From Paraburkholderia fungorum (GTDB lineage: Bacteria > Pseudomonadota > Gammaproteobacteria > Burkholderiales > Burkholderiaceae): 64,000 nucleotides of DNA. Made by a program: the position numbers and the translations under genes. Positions 31,003 through 38,467 of the stretch are shown one piece after another (within the stretch, counting starts at the first letter, position 1; the number at the start of each line of letters is the position of its first letter). The DNA is taken from positions 744,001 through 808,000 of the forward strand of contig NZ_FNKP01000003.1 of assembly GCF_900099835.1 (NCBI RefSeq), given 5' to 3'. The notes beneath the pieces are model-generated. The model made no database searches, was not told the origin of the DNA, and saw only the letters and a list, made by a program, of their open reading frames with translations.

Positions 31003-32226
31003 TCAGGAAAGAGACGCACACGCGTTGCTACGCGCGTTCAGCACGGTGCCGATTGCGTCAGCGACGAGATCGAGATTCGCGTCGTTCAACCCCGCGACGC
31101 ACAGACGCCCCGAACGCAGCAGATAAACGCTGTAGCGTTCGCGCAGCACATCGACTTCGGCCGGGAGAATTCCCGTGTAGCTGAACATTCCGCGCTGCGT
31201 CGTCAGGTAATCGAACGACATGCCGGGCACCGCCGCTTCGAGACGCTCACGCAACGCCGCACGCATCCGCTTGATGCGGCTGCGCATACCGGCCACTTCA
31301 GCATCCCATTGAGCGGTCAGTTCGACATCGTTCAGCACCGTGGAAATCAACTGTGTGCCGTGCAGCGGCGGACTCGAATACATCCGGCGCACGCCCGCCT
31401 GCACCTGACTCAGCACGCTCGCGGCTTCACGCTCGCCCGCGCAGACGAACGACAAACCGCCGCACCGCTCGCCATACAGCGAGAAATTCTTCGAGAACGA
31501 ATTGCTGACGAGAAACGCGAGTCCCGCATCGCATAGCGCGCGGATCGGCCACGCGTCTTCGGCGAGGCCGTCGCCAAAACCTTGATAGGCCATGTCGATG
31601 AACGGGATCAACTGGCGCTGCGTCAGGCGGGCGATCACCGCCTGCCATTGCTCGCGCGTCATGTCGATGCCCGTGGGGTTATGGCAGCACGGCTGCAACA
31701 GCACCACGCTGCGGGCGGGCAACGTGTCCAGCGTCGCGAGCATGTCGTCGAAACGGATGCCGTTGGTCTCGCGGTCGTAGTACGGATACGAATGAACGTC
31801 CAGCCCCGCACCGACGAACAGCACGCGATGGTTGTCCCACGTCGGGTCGCTCAGCCAGATCGCGCTATCCGGGAAATAACGCTTGATGAATTCGGCGCCC
31901 AGCCGCAGCGCGCCGGAGCCGCCGAGCGTCTGGATCGTCGCCACGCGTTTTTCGCGGACCGCCGCGCAGTCTTCTCCGAACACGAGGCGCTGCACCGCTG
32001 CGCGAAACGCTGGCGTGCCTTCCATCGGCAAATAGGTATGCGGCGCACCCGTTTCGGCGACGCGCGCGGCGGCGCTGCGAACGCTCGACAGCACTGGAAT
32101 CGCGCCCTTCTCGTCGTAGTAAAGACCGATGCTCAGATTGACCTTGCGCGGCGCGGCGTCCTTCTGGAAGTCCTGAAACAGCGAGAGGATGGGATCGCCG
32201 GGATAAGGCGTGACGTGCTCAAACAT
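31003..32226 (-). CDS. aromatic/aspartate aminotransferase (class I, PLP)
   Basis: 407 residues. PLP-binding Lys246 lies in SNSFSKNFSLYGERCG. Asn183 (CHNPTG), Asp211 and Tyr214 (DMAYQGFGDG) are the other cofactor residues. This is the AspC/TyrB subgroup, with the N-terminal VTPYPGDPILSLFQDF. It transfers the amino group between aromatic or dicarboxylic amino acids and 2-oxoglutarate. It starts at an ATG preceded by GGAGCGCAC. A divergent Lrp-family regulator lies 133 bases away, so expression probably responds to an amino acid. Being first in the minus-strand run, it is probably the head gene of the ridA unit. Confidence 0.92.
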   Translation of the reverse strand: MFEHVTPYPGDPILSLFQDFQKDAAPRKVNLSIGLYYDEKGAIPVLSSVRSAAARVAETGAPHTYLPMEGTPAFRAAVQRLVFGEDCAAVREKRVATIQTLGGSGALRLGAEFIKRYFPDSAIWLSDPTWDNHRVLFVGAGLDVHSYPYYDRETNGIRFDDMLATLDTLPARSVVLLQPCCHNPTGIDMTREQWQAVIARLTQRQLIPFIDMAYQGFGDGLAEDAWPIRALCDAGLAFLVSNSFSKNFSLYGERCGGLSFVCAGEREAASVLSQVQAGVRRMYSSPPLHGTQLISTVLNDVELTAQWDAEVAGMRSRIKRMRAALRERLEAAVPGMSFDYLTTQRGMFSYTGILPAEVDVLRERYSVYLLRSGRLCVAGLNDANLDLVADAIGTVLNARSNACASLS

Positions 32227-32359
32227 GTGCGCTCCGTAAAAAATGTTGCGTGCATGTTATCGAGGAAAAAATAGAATTGGCTTCGGTATTCGTGTGCCGG
32301 TAAAGCCGTGCGTGATAGAGTCTGTGAATTCCAACCTGAAAATTGAATGATCCTTCGAC

Positions 32360-32836
32360 ATGGACCTCGACCGAACCGATATGCGTATCCTGCGCGTCCT
32401 CGAAAAAGACGGGCGCATCAGCAATCAGGACCTGGCCGACGCGGTCAAGCTATCGCCGTCCGCGTGTCTGCGGCGCGTGAAGATACTGGAGGAGCAAGGC
32501 GTGATCGCAGGCTATCGCTGCGTGATTGCGCCGAAAAAGATCGGCGTCGAATTCGAAGCGCTGGTCCACGTGTGCATGCGGCCGGAAATCGACCAGTGGC
32601 ACGAACGCTTTATCGAGGCCATCAACGAATGGCCCGAAGTGATTTCCGCGCGAATCGTGACCGGCACGTCGAACTACGTGCTCGTCGTGCGCGCGCGCAA
32701 CCTCGACCACTATTCGGACTTCGTGATCAACCGGTTGCACCGAATGCCGGGCGTGCTATCGACCAATTCGAACATCGTTCTGTCGACGCTCAAGCCGGAA
32801 GGCTCGATTCTCGATCTGGCCGACAAGGTGTCCTGA
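32360..32836 (+). CDS. Lrp/AsnC-family regulator
   Basis: 158 residues. The N-terminal helix-turn-helix is in MRILRVLEKDGRISNQDLAD and SPSACLRRVKILEEQGVIAGY; the C-terminal RAM domain shows EVISARIVTGTSNYVLVVRARN. These proteins bind amino acids and form octamers that wrap DNA. It is divergent from the aromatic aminotransferase and is its most likely regulator; the 133-base gap should hold the binding sites. The PutR/BkdR-like subgroup is usual for such local Lrp proteins. It ends 22 bases before the stop of the convergent CREST-type gene. Confidence 0.92.
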   Translation: MDLDRTDMRILRVLEKDGRISNQDLADAVKLSPSACLRRVKILEEQGVIAGYRCVIAPKKIGVEFEALVHVCMRPEIDQWHERFIEAINEWPEVISARIVTGTSNYVLVVRARNLDHYSDFVINRLHRMPGVLSTNSNIVLSTLKPEGSILDLADKVS

Positions 32837-32857
32837 GTCAGTCGCGCTCGCGGCGGT

Positions 32858-33610
32858 TCACGCCGATACACCGCGAGCCACGTTTGCCCGCGACCGGCTC
32901 GCAATCAGCATGATCGACGCACCGGCAAAACCACTCGCGATATGTTTGAGCGCATGGCCTGCGAACAGGTGATCGGTGAGCGCCCAGATCTGCCAGTCGA
33001 GCGTTTCGAATACCTTGGCCAGTGCATAGAAACCGATCACCATGCCCCAACCGAGCGGCGCGTCGACCTTGCGAATGAGGGTCATCACGACGATCACCGC
33101 GAGGCCGCCAAACTGCAGTTCGGCATATGGCCAAAGGCTGTCGAATGCGAGCCAGTAGCCGATGGTGCCCACCGAAACGATCACGAGTATCGCGATCGGC
33201 ACCCAGCCCACCCGCTGTCCGGTGACCGACGTCCACAGCATCGCCAGAATGCCGGCGAAGACGATCGTCATGGGAAGCCGGTCCCACACGAGCGTCGCGT
33301 CCGACGGTGCAAAGTGATAGTAAGCCGAGCCATAAGCGGTGAGGATCAGCCCGATGGCCACGACCAGCATGCCCGGAAACTGCGCTGGCTGGTGCCTCGC
33401 GTGACGCGCGACCCATCGGAGATTGATCAGGCCCGCGACCAGAATCACGATATTCGACAACACGTCCGCTGCGTTGGGCAACATGCCGAGCGAGCGCTCG
33501 TCGGCGAAGTGATGGTAGGACGCAGGTTGCGGTAACGGCCAGATGAATTGCAGCGCCGTGCCAACTGCGAAGATCAGGACGCTGGCAACCAGCAAACGGG
33601 CAATGTTCAC
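32858..33610 (-). CDS. CREST-superfamily (ceramidase-like) membrane hydrolase
   Basis: 250 residues from a GTG at 33610 with GGAG 8 bases upstream; the frame is open further to 33781 without a good start. About seven membrane segments. The residues of the CREST family (alkaline ceramidase, PAQR, Per1) are visible: Ser95 and His99 in YGSAYYHFAP, Asp110 in VWDRLP, and His219/His223 in AGHALKHI. These residues bind a zinc ion in alkaline ceramidases, which release sphingosine from ceramide. In bacteria the natural substrate is unknown and could be another amide- or ester-linked lipid. The next gene is a divergent phospholipase D lipoprotein, so a lipid-remodelling role is plausible. Confidence 0.7.
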   Translation of the reverse strand: MNIARLLVASVLIFAVGTALQFIWPLPQPASYHHFADERSLGMLPNAADVLSNIVILVAGLINLRWVARHARHQPAQFPGMLVVAIGLILTAYGSAYYHFAPSDATLVWDRLPMTIVFAGILAMLWTSVTGQRVGWVPIAILVIVSVGTIGYWLAFDSLWPYAELQFGGLAVIVVMTLIRKVDAPLGWGMVIGFYALAKVFETLDWQIWALTDHLFAGHALKHIASGFAGASIMLIASRSRANVARGVSA

Positions 33611-33942
33611 GTGCTCGACTCCGGTAAGACGAAACGCTAGTAGACCTGGCTCCGTCGATGCACGGTCGGGACGGGCCAGGGTTGGTCCTCGTTCGAATTT
33701 GCCCGGGCCGCCGCTACCATCGGGCGAGCCGGTCGCTGTAATGAAATACCGGTTTGCGATTAACGGCCATCCTCCGGCCATAGTATTCTGGGCAAGCCGC
33801 GCAATTCAGGAAGCCATTCGGCGGCGGCAAAACGTCGTTGCGATATTGCCATGTTTGCCGTCCCAAGGGTCATCTCCCAGGCCGGTTCATGTGACGTCTC
33901 CATTGTAAAACCGGGCGGCCGATTCCGAGCCCCGAGGATATC

Positions 33943-35544
33943 TTGGACCGAATGCAAGCGTTGAAAGCTCATCCGTTTTCGTTGCGCGTGATGCGTCGTT
34001 CGGTCGGCAGGGCGTCGGCGTGGCTGCTTTGCGCGAGCGTGCTGTCGGGCTGCGCGCTGCCGTCGCTGGAGAATCGCACGGAGTCGGTGTCGCTGAGTCC
34101 CGCGGACGCCGCATCCACGAAACTCGGCCGCGCGGTCGCCCCCGAACTGGCGACGCACGCGGGCCTCGCGGGCATCTATCCGCTGTCGGACGCGCACATG
34201 GCGTTTGCCGCGCGCATGGACCTGATCCGTTCTGCGCAACGCACGCTGGACATCCAGTACTACATCTGGCGCAACGATCTGACCGGCACTCTGCTGCTTG
34301 AGGAAATTCACGAGGCCGCCGATCGCGGTGTGCGTGTGCGCCTGCTGCTGGACGACCTCGGCATTCCCTCTTCGCTCGACCCGACGCTGGCGGCACTGGA
34401 TGCGCATCCGAACATCGAAGTCCGGCTGTTCAATCCGTTCACGGTCCGTCGACCCAAATTCATCGGCTTCCTGACCGACTTCTCGCGCGCCAACCGGCGC
34501 ATGCACAACAAGTCGATGACCGCCGACAGCACCGCGACGATTCTCGGCGGCCGCAACATCGGCGACGAATACTTCGACGCCACCGACGGCATCGTCTTCG
34601 CGGATCTCGACGTGCTCGCGGTCGGTCCTGCCGCCGCCGATGTCGCTCGGGACTTCGACCGCTATTGGGCGAGCGCGTCGTCTTATCCCGTCGACCGGAT
34701 CGTGCCGCACGTGAGCGCCGCGCAACTCGATGAACTGGCGCGCAAGGCGCAGGCAATCGAGCGGGACCCGGCCGCCGAAGCCTATATGAATGCACTGCGC
34801 GGTCCGCATATCGTGCAGAACATGCTCGACGCGACGTTGCCGCTCGAATGGGCGAAGACGGAGATGATCAGCGACGACCCGGCGAAGGGTTTGAACAATG
34901 CGCCGCCGGAAGCGCTGATTTCTCATCAGTTGAGAGAAGTGTTGGGCGACCCTGAACACGAGATCGATCTGGTTTCGCCGTACTTCGTGCCCGCCACTTC
35001 GGGCACGCAATATCTGACTGGCCTGGCGGCTCGCGGCGTGGAAGTTCGCGTGCTGACCAACGCGCTCGAAGCCACCGATGTCGCCGCCGTTCACTCCGGC
35101 TACATGAGGCGGCGGGTCGAATTGCTCAGGAGCGGCGTCCATCTTTACGAGTTGCGGCGTGATCCTGCCGTGGCTCAAAAGAAGGAGCAGTCGCCGGGTC
35201 CTTTCGGTAGCTCGGGGTCGAGCCTGCACGCCAAAACTTTCGTGGTGGACCAGCAGCGGGTATTCGTCGGCTCGTTCAATTTCGATCCGCGCTCGGCGCA
35301 TCTGAATACGGAGTTGGGTCTCGTGATCGACAGCCCGGAACTGGCGACGCAGATCGAGACCAAGTTCCTCGCGTTGCTGCCGAAGGTCGCGTACGTCGTG
35401 CAGCTTGACGAGAATGGCAAGCTCTACTGGATCGAGCGAAACGGCGACCAGGAAATCCGCCACAACACGGAGCCTAATACGACGTGGTATGGGCGGATGG
35501 GCGTGTGGATGCTGTCGATTCTTCCTATTGAATCTCTTTTGTAG
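33943..35544 (+). CDS. phospholipase D-like lipoprotein
   Basis: 533 residues from TTG 33943 with GAGGA 5 bases upstream; ATG 33952 is the alternative. The signal peptide ends in a lipobox (LCASVLSGC), so it is an envelope lipoprotein. Two HKD motifs are present: HNKSMTAD near residue 187 and HAKTFVVD near residue 429, each followed by the Gly-Gly-Ser-like GGRNIG or GSFNFDPRS. Both halves are needed for phosphatidyltransfer or hydrolysis in the PLD superfamily. The layout (DIQYYIWRNDLTGTLLLEEI; NTELGLVIDSPELA) matches cardiolipin-synthase ClsC-like PLD lipoproteins. It may make cardiolipin or cleave phospholipids in the envelope. Its neighbour is the divergent CREST-type hydrolase. Confidence 0.88.
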   Translation: MDRMQALKAHPFSLRVMRRSVGRASAWLLCASVLSGCALPSLENRTESVSLSPADAASTKLGRAVAPELATHAGLAGIYPLSDAHMAFAARMDLIRSAQRTLDIQYYIWRNDLTGTLLLEEIHEAADRGVRVRLLLDDLGIPSSLDPTLAALDAHPNIEVRLFNPFTVRRPKFIGFLTDFSRANRRMHNKSMTADSTATILGGRNIGDEYFDATDGIVFADLDVLAVGPAAADVARDFDRYWASASSYPVDRIVPHVSAAQLDELARKAQAIERDPAAEAYMNALRGPHIVQNMLDATLPLEWAKTEMISDDPAKGLNNAPPEALISHQLREVLGDPEHEIDLVSPYFVPATSGTQYLTGLAARGVEVRVLTNALEATDVAAVHSGYMRRRVELLRSGVHLYELRRDPAVAQKKEQSPGPFGSSGSSLHAKTFVVDQQRVFVGSFNFDPRSAHLNTELGLVIDSPELATQIETKFLALLPKVAYVVQLDENGKLYWIERNGDQEIRHNTEPNTTWYGRMGVWMLSILPIESLL

Positions 35545-35995
35545 CATTTGAATGCGTCGGGTTGATAGGCCAAGAGTTCGTGGAGAAAGATGGCTTGTAA
35601 ATCGACGGCACCGCAGCAGCATTCTCCGCAGAGAAAGAACGCTTTCGATTCGTTAAGAGAAGATCCGAAAATGGCGCTCAACGCGAGTAGGCTCGCCCTC
35701 CGCTTTCTGTAAGCCAGCAGTAGCGAGAACATAAAACTTGCTGCCGCGCGTTTTCAATTTATGGTCGCTAAACGGCGCGGACGGTTAGTTGCGTTATATT
35801 GACCGAATCGTTGAAGCGAACTCAAAGGCTTCGCGCTTGTTTCACCCGTCAACAACGACACAGATTTGCGATGTCAGAGCGCCGGGCTTTGCTTATGTTT
35901 TTCCATTGAAGAATCACCGCCCAGTCGAACTGCCTGCGCCGCCTGTCGGTTGATTTGCCACAGGTTGTCACCTAGAATTTTTCTGGGACCCTCTT
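35545..35995. other. intergenic region
   Basis: 451 bases between the phospholipase D gene and the Mrp/Mbh-like operon. A 40-codon frame at 35590-35712 (plus strand) starts behind GGAGAAAG, but the product (MACKSTAPQQHSPQRKNAF...) is low-complexity and unsupported. The rest should contain the operon promoter; no convincing -35/-10 pair stands out. Confidence 0.45.
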
Positions 35996-36538
35996 TTGGA
36001 AACTGAAGACGTGGCTTCGCACAACGAAAAACCTGTCTCGTCGTTATTTCCTCAGGGGATGTTCGGCCTCTGGGTCATCCTGTTTGCAATCTGGATGGTC
36101 GCCAACGCGTCGTTGGCCATCGCACCCGCGCTCGTGGGCGCAGTGATCACACTGGTGCTGGCCCATGTGTTTGCGTCGACATGCGACGCATGGCGGCAGG
36201 TGCGCTTGACGCCCCGCTCGCTCTATCACTTTCTCGCTTATAGCGGCACCTTCATCGTCGAACTGGTGCGCTCCAATCTGAACATGATGGCTTATGTCTA
36301 CGCGCGCCGTATCGACATAACGCCTGGCATCATCAAGGTTCGCACCAACCTGAAATCGCCCATGGGCCGCCTCGCGCTCGCTAATTCGATTGCGCTCACA
36401 CCAGGCTCGCTCGTGATGGATATTCGCGACGACATCCTGTTTATTCACTGGCTCGACGTCAAGACTACCGATATCGATGAAGCCACCGAGGCGCTGGTCA
36501 CGCCTTTTGAAAAGCATCTGGAGAAAGTCTTTGGCTGA
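35996..36538 (+). CDS. mnhE: Mrp-type antiporter subunit MnhE/MrpE-like
   Basis: 180 residues if it starts at TTG 35996; the GTG at 36011 (MASHNEKPVS) is an alternative. Two or three membrane segments near the start (FGLWVILFAIWMVANASLAIAPALVGAVITLVLAHVF, cited as one hydrophobic run) are followed by the MrpE cytoplasmic part with NLNMMAYVYARRIDITPGI and GRLALANSIALTPGSLVMDI. MrpE is a non-pumping assembly subunit of Mrp Na+/H+ antiporters and of the Mbh and Mbs membrane arms (MbhA, MbsA). First gene of a run of seven overlapping or nearly touching genes, with the stop overlapping the next start. Confidence 0.85.
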   Translation: METEDVASHNEKPVSSLFPQGMFGLWVILFAIWMVANASLAIAPALVGAVITLVLAHVFASTCDAWRQVRLTPRSLYHFLAYSGTFIVELVRSNLNMMAYVYARRIDITPGIIKVRTNLKSPMGRLALANSIALTPGSLVMDIRDDILFIHWLDVKTTDIDEATEALVTPFEKHLEKVFG

Positions 36539-36791
36539 GATCATGCTTCAGCTCGCCACTGTCCTGATCTTTTTCGCCATTCTTTTCGCTGTTATCCGCC
36601 TCGTGCTCGGCAAGACGCTCATCGACCGGGTCGTCGCCATCGACACGCTCACCGTCATCTCGCTTTCGCTGATTGCGCTGTACGCGCAAACGTCGGGCCG
36701 TATCGTTTATATCGATGTCGCGCTCGTCTACGGATTGCTCAGTTTTCTGGCCGTTCTCGCGATTGCACGCTTTCTCGAAAGGGGCCTTTGA
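36531..36791 (+). CDS. mnhF: MnhF/MrpF-like subunit
   Basis: 86 residues. The TTG at 36531 has GGAG 7 bases upstream and lies inside the last codons of the MnhE gene; ATG 36543 is an alternative. Three membrane segments with the MrpF pattern ATVLIFFAILFAVIRLVLGKTLIDRVVAIDTLT, here shown in fragments. MrpF (MbhB/MbsB) is a small core subunit next to the antiporter-like subunits and may take part in sodium movement. Its stop overlaps the next start, indicating coupled translation. Confidence 0.82.
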   Translation: MAEIMLQLATVLIFFAILFAVIRLVLGKTLIDRVVAIDTLTVISLSLIALYAQTSGRIVYIDVALVYGLLSFLAVLAIARFLERGL

Positions 36792-37036
36792 CCGTGTTGA
36801 AACTCCTGCTTCTGCTGATGTGCGCCAGTATCCTCGTCAGCGGAATATTGGCGGTGTGCCTGAAAAACATCATGGCGGCGATGGTCAGTTCGGGACTGGC
36901 GAGCCTGTTTGCAGCAGTCGCGTTTCTGCTGCTCGCCGCACCCGACGTTGCAATGGCCGAGGCCGCGATCGGGTCGGGACTCGCTACCTTCATCTTTCTC
37001 TACGCAATCCGCAAAACCGGTTACGAGAGGGGCTAA
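36788..37036 (+). CDS. DUF4040 subunit (MbhD/MrpA C-terminal-like)
   Basis: 82 residues starting at TTG 36788 (overlapping the upstream stop) or GTG 36794. Three membrane segments with the DUF4040 pattern: LVSGILAVCLKNIMAAMV, LFAAVAFLLLAAPDVAMAEA and GSGLATFIFLYAIRKTG. In canonical Mrp antiporters this unit is part of the long MrpA protein. In the archaeal membrane-bound hydrogenase and sulfane reductase it is the separate subunit MbhD/MbsD, as here. Asp and Glu in APDVAMAEAAIG are the conserved acidic residues. The separate gene is one sign that the operon follows the Mbh/Mbs plan. Confidence 0.78.
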   Translation: MTVLKLLLLLMCASILVSGILAVCLKNIMAAMVSSGLASLFAAVAFLLLAAPDVAMAEAAIGSGLATFIFLYAIRKTGYERG

Positions 37037-37039
37037 CGC

Positions 37040-37384
37040 ATGATCGAGCTGATCGGCAGTGTATTTATTCTGGCGGGCGCGATCTTTCTGTTCTCGGCCG
37101 GTCTCGGCCTGTTGCGCATGCCCGATGCCTATACGCGCATCCAGGCCGGCACCAAGGCGTCGACGCTCGGTAACATGCTGGTGCTGATCGGCCTTGCGTT
37201 CTATCACCCGGGCTGGACCTTCCAGCTGATCCTCGTCGCGTATTTCGTGCTGGTGACCAATCCGGTGTCGTCGCATGCGTTGTCGCGTGCGGCATGGTTG
37301 ATTCGTACTCCGATGGCATCGACCACGATGACCGATGCGCTGGTCGACGAAGAAGAGCGCGGCGCCGGGGAGAAGCAGGCATGA
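37040..37384 (+). CDS. mnhG: MnhG/MrpG-like subunit
   Basis: 114 residues. Three membrane segments and the conserved GLLRMPDAYTRIQAGTKASTLG motif (cited in parts) of MrpG/MbhC. The C-terminal tail is charged (DALVDEEERGAGEKQA) and longer than needed for the fold. It is a small non-pumping core subunit. It begins 3 bases after the DUF4040 gene and its stop overlaps the next start in ATGATG. In Mbh and Mbs operons the MrpG-like gene comes before the DUF4040 gene; here the two are swapped. Confidence 0.87.
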   Translation: MIELIGSVFILAGAIFLFSAGLGLLRMPDAYTRIQAGTKASTLGNMLVLIGLAFYHPGWTFQLILVAYFVLVTNPVSSHALSRAAWLIRTPMASTTMTDALVDEEERGAGEKQA

Positions 37385-38076
37385 TGCGCCGCGTCTTCGC
37401 GCTGCTGGTCGTCGCGCTGTTCGCCGTGGTGTTCTGGCGCATTGTCGGCGGCTATCAGGAGTTGCAGGCGCTGCGGCCGCTGGCCGAATACTACGTCGTA
37501 CGGGGGCCAATCGATCTCGGCGCACCGAACATCGTCACCGGCATTCTGATCACGTATCGCGGCTTCGATACGCTGGGTGAAGTCGCCGTGCTGTTCATGG
37601 TTGCGGCGAGCGTCGGCCTGCTGTTGAAAGAAGAAAGCACAACGGCTGAATCGGCGGACGAAGACAGCCCGCGCCGCAAAGCCGGCGAGATTGTCAGAAC
37701 TGGCACACAGGTATTGCTGCCCATGATCCTGACCTTCGGCGCGTATGTGATCGTGAACGGGCATCTGTCGGCGGGAGGCGGCTTTCAGGGCGGCGCAATC
37801 GTAGCATCGGGCGTAATGCTGATGCTGCTCGCGCGACCCGGCGCCACGCTGAACGTCGCGTTGCTGAGCATCGTCGAATCGTTCGCGGGCGTGATCTATG
37901 TGTTGATCGGCATTCTCGGGCTGGTGCTGGCAGGCGGCTTTCTCGATGCACGCTTTCTGCCGCGCGGCCAGTTCGGCGCGTTTTTCAGTGCGGGCGCCAT
38001 TCCGTTGATCTCGGCATTGCTCGGCGTCAAAGTAGGCGCGGAGCTGAGTGTCATCCTCGACCGGTTCAGAAGCTGA
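37381..38076 (+). CDS. MbhE-MnhB fusion subunit
   Basis: 231 residues from ATG 37381. The N-terminal part (residues 1-90) looks like MbhE: one membrane segment, VRGPIDLGAPNIVTGILITYRGFDTLGEVAVLF (in parts). The C-terminal part (residues 110-231) is MnhB/MrpB with PMILTFGAYVIVNGHLSAGGGFQGGAIVASGVM (in parts) and four membrane segments. In Mbh and Mbs operons these are separate proteins (E and F) and in Mrp the MbhE part belongs to MrpA; here they form one protein. A linker with ESTTAESADEDSPRRKAGE separates them. The role is as a membrane-core subunit next to the antiporter-like protein. Confidence 0.8.
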   Translation: MMRRVFALLVVALFAVVFWRIVGGYQELQALRPLAEYYVVRGPIDLGAPNIVTGILITYRGFDTLGEVAVLFMVAASVGLLLKEESTTAESADEDSPRRKAGEIVRTGTQVLLPMILTFGAYVIVNGHLSAGGGFQGGAIVASGVMLMLLARPGATLNVALLSIVESFAGVIYVLIGILGLVLAGGFLDARFLPRGQFGAFFSAGAIPLISALLGVKVGAELSVILDRFRS

Positions 38077-38092
38077 CGAAGGAGAACAGCGC

Positions 38093-38467
38093 ATGACCAC
38101 GGGCCTACCGGTTTCGACCATCCTTCTGATCACGGGCTTCTGTCTCTCGTTGATCGGTCTATGGGGAATGCTGACCCAGCGCAACATTTTGCGCATCATC
38201 ATCGGCTTCGCGGTGATCGACACGGGGTTGCATATCGTGATGGTCGCGACCGGCTATATCACCGGCGGCACCGCGCCGATCATCGACTCGGCCTTGAGCA
38301 AAGCGGACGCCGCGCGGCGCGCGATCGATCCGATTCCGTCCGCGCTCGTGGTGACCGCGATCGTGATCGGACTGTCGGTAACGGCCGTGATGCTGTCGTT
38401 CGCGATTCGCCTTTACGCGGCCAAAAAGACGCTTTCCATCGACGCGTTCTCCGAGTCGAAATGGTAG
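38093..38467 (+). CDS. mnhC: MnhC/MrpC-like subunit (NuoK family)
   Basis: 124 residues from ATG 38093 with AAGGAG upstream. Three membrane segments with the NuoK/MrpC pattern: ILLITGFCLSLIGLWGMLTQRN, RIIIGFAVIDTGLHIVMVATGYI and IPSALVVTAIVIGLSVTAVMLSFAIRLY (in parts). The usual conserved Glu in the middle of NuoK's second segment is replaced here by Asp (VIDTGLH). It couples the antiporter subunits in complex I, Mrp and Mbh (MbhG). The stop overlaps the start of the large fused subunit. Confidence 0.87.
   Translation: MTTGLPVSTILLITGFCLSLIGLWGMLTQRNILRIIIGFAVIDTGLHIVMVATGYITGGTAPIIDSALSKADAARRAIDPIPSALVVTAIVIGLSVTAVMLSFAIRLYAAKKTLSIDAFSESKW

Noticed and set aside
33760..35622. A 620-codon minus-strand frame opposite the phospholipase D gene
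   Set aside because: No family pattern, and it runs opposite both HKD motifs; a shadow of the real gene.
35590..35712. A 40-codon frame behind GGAGAAAG
   Set aside because: Low-complexity product without any recognised pattern; the ribosome-binding site alone is not enough.
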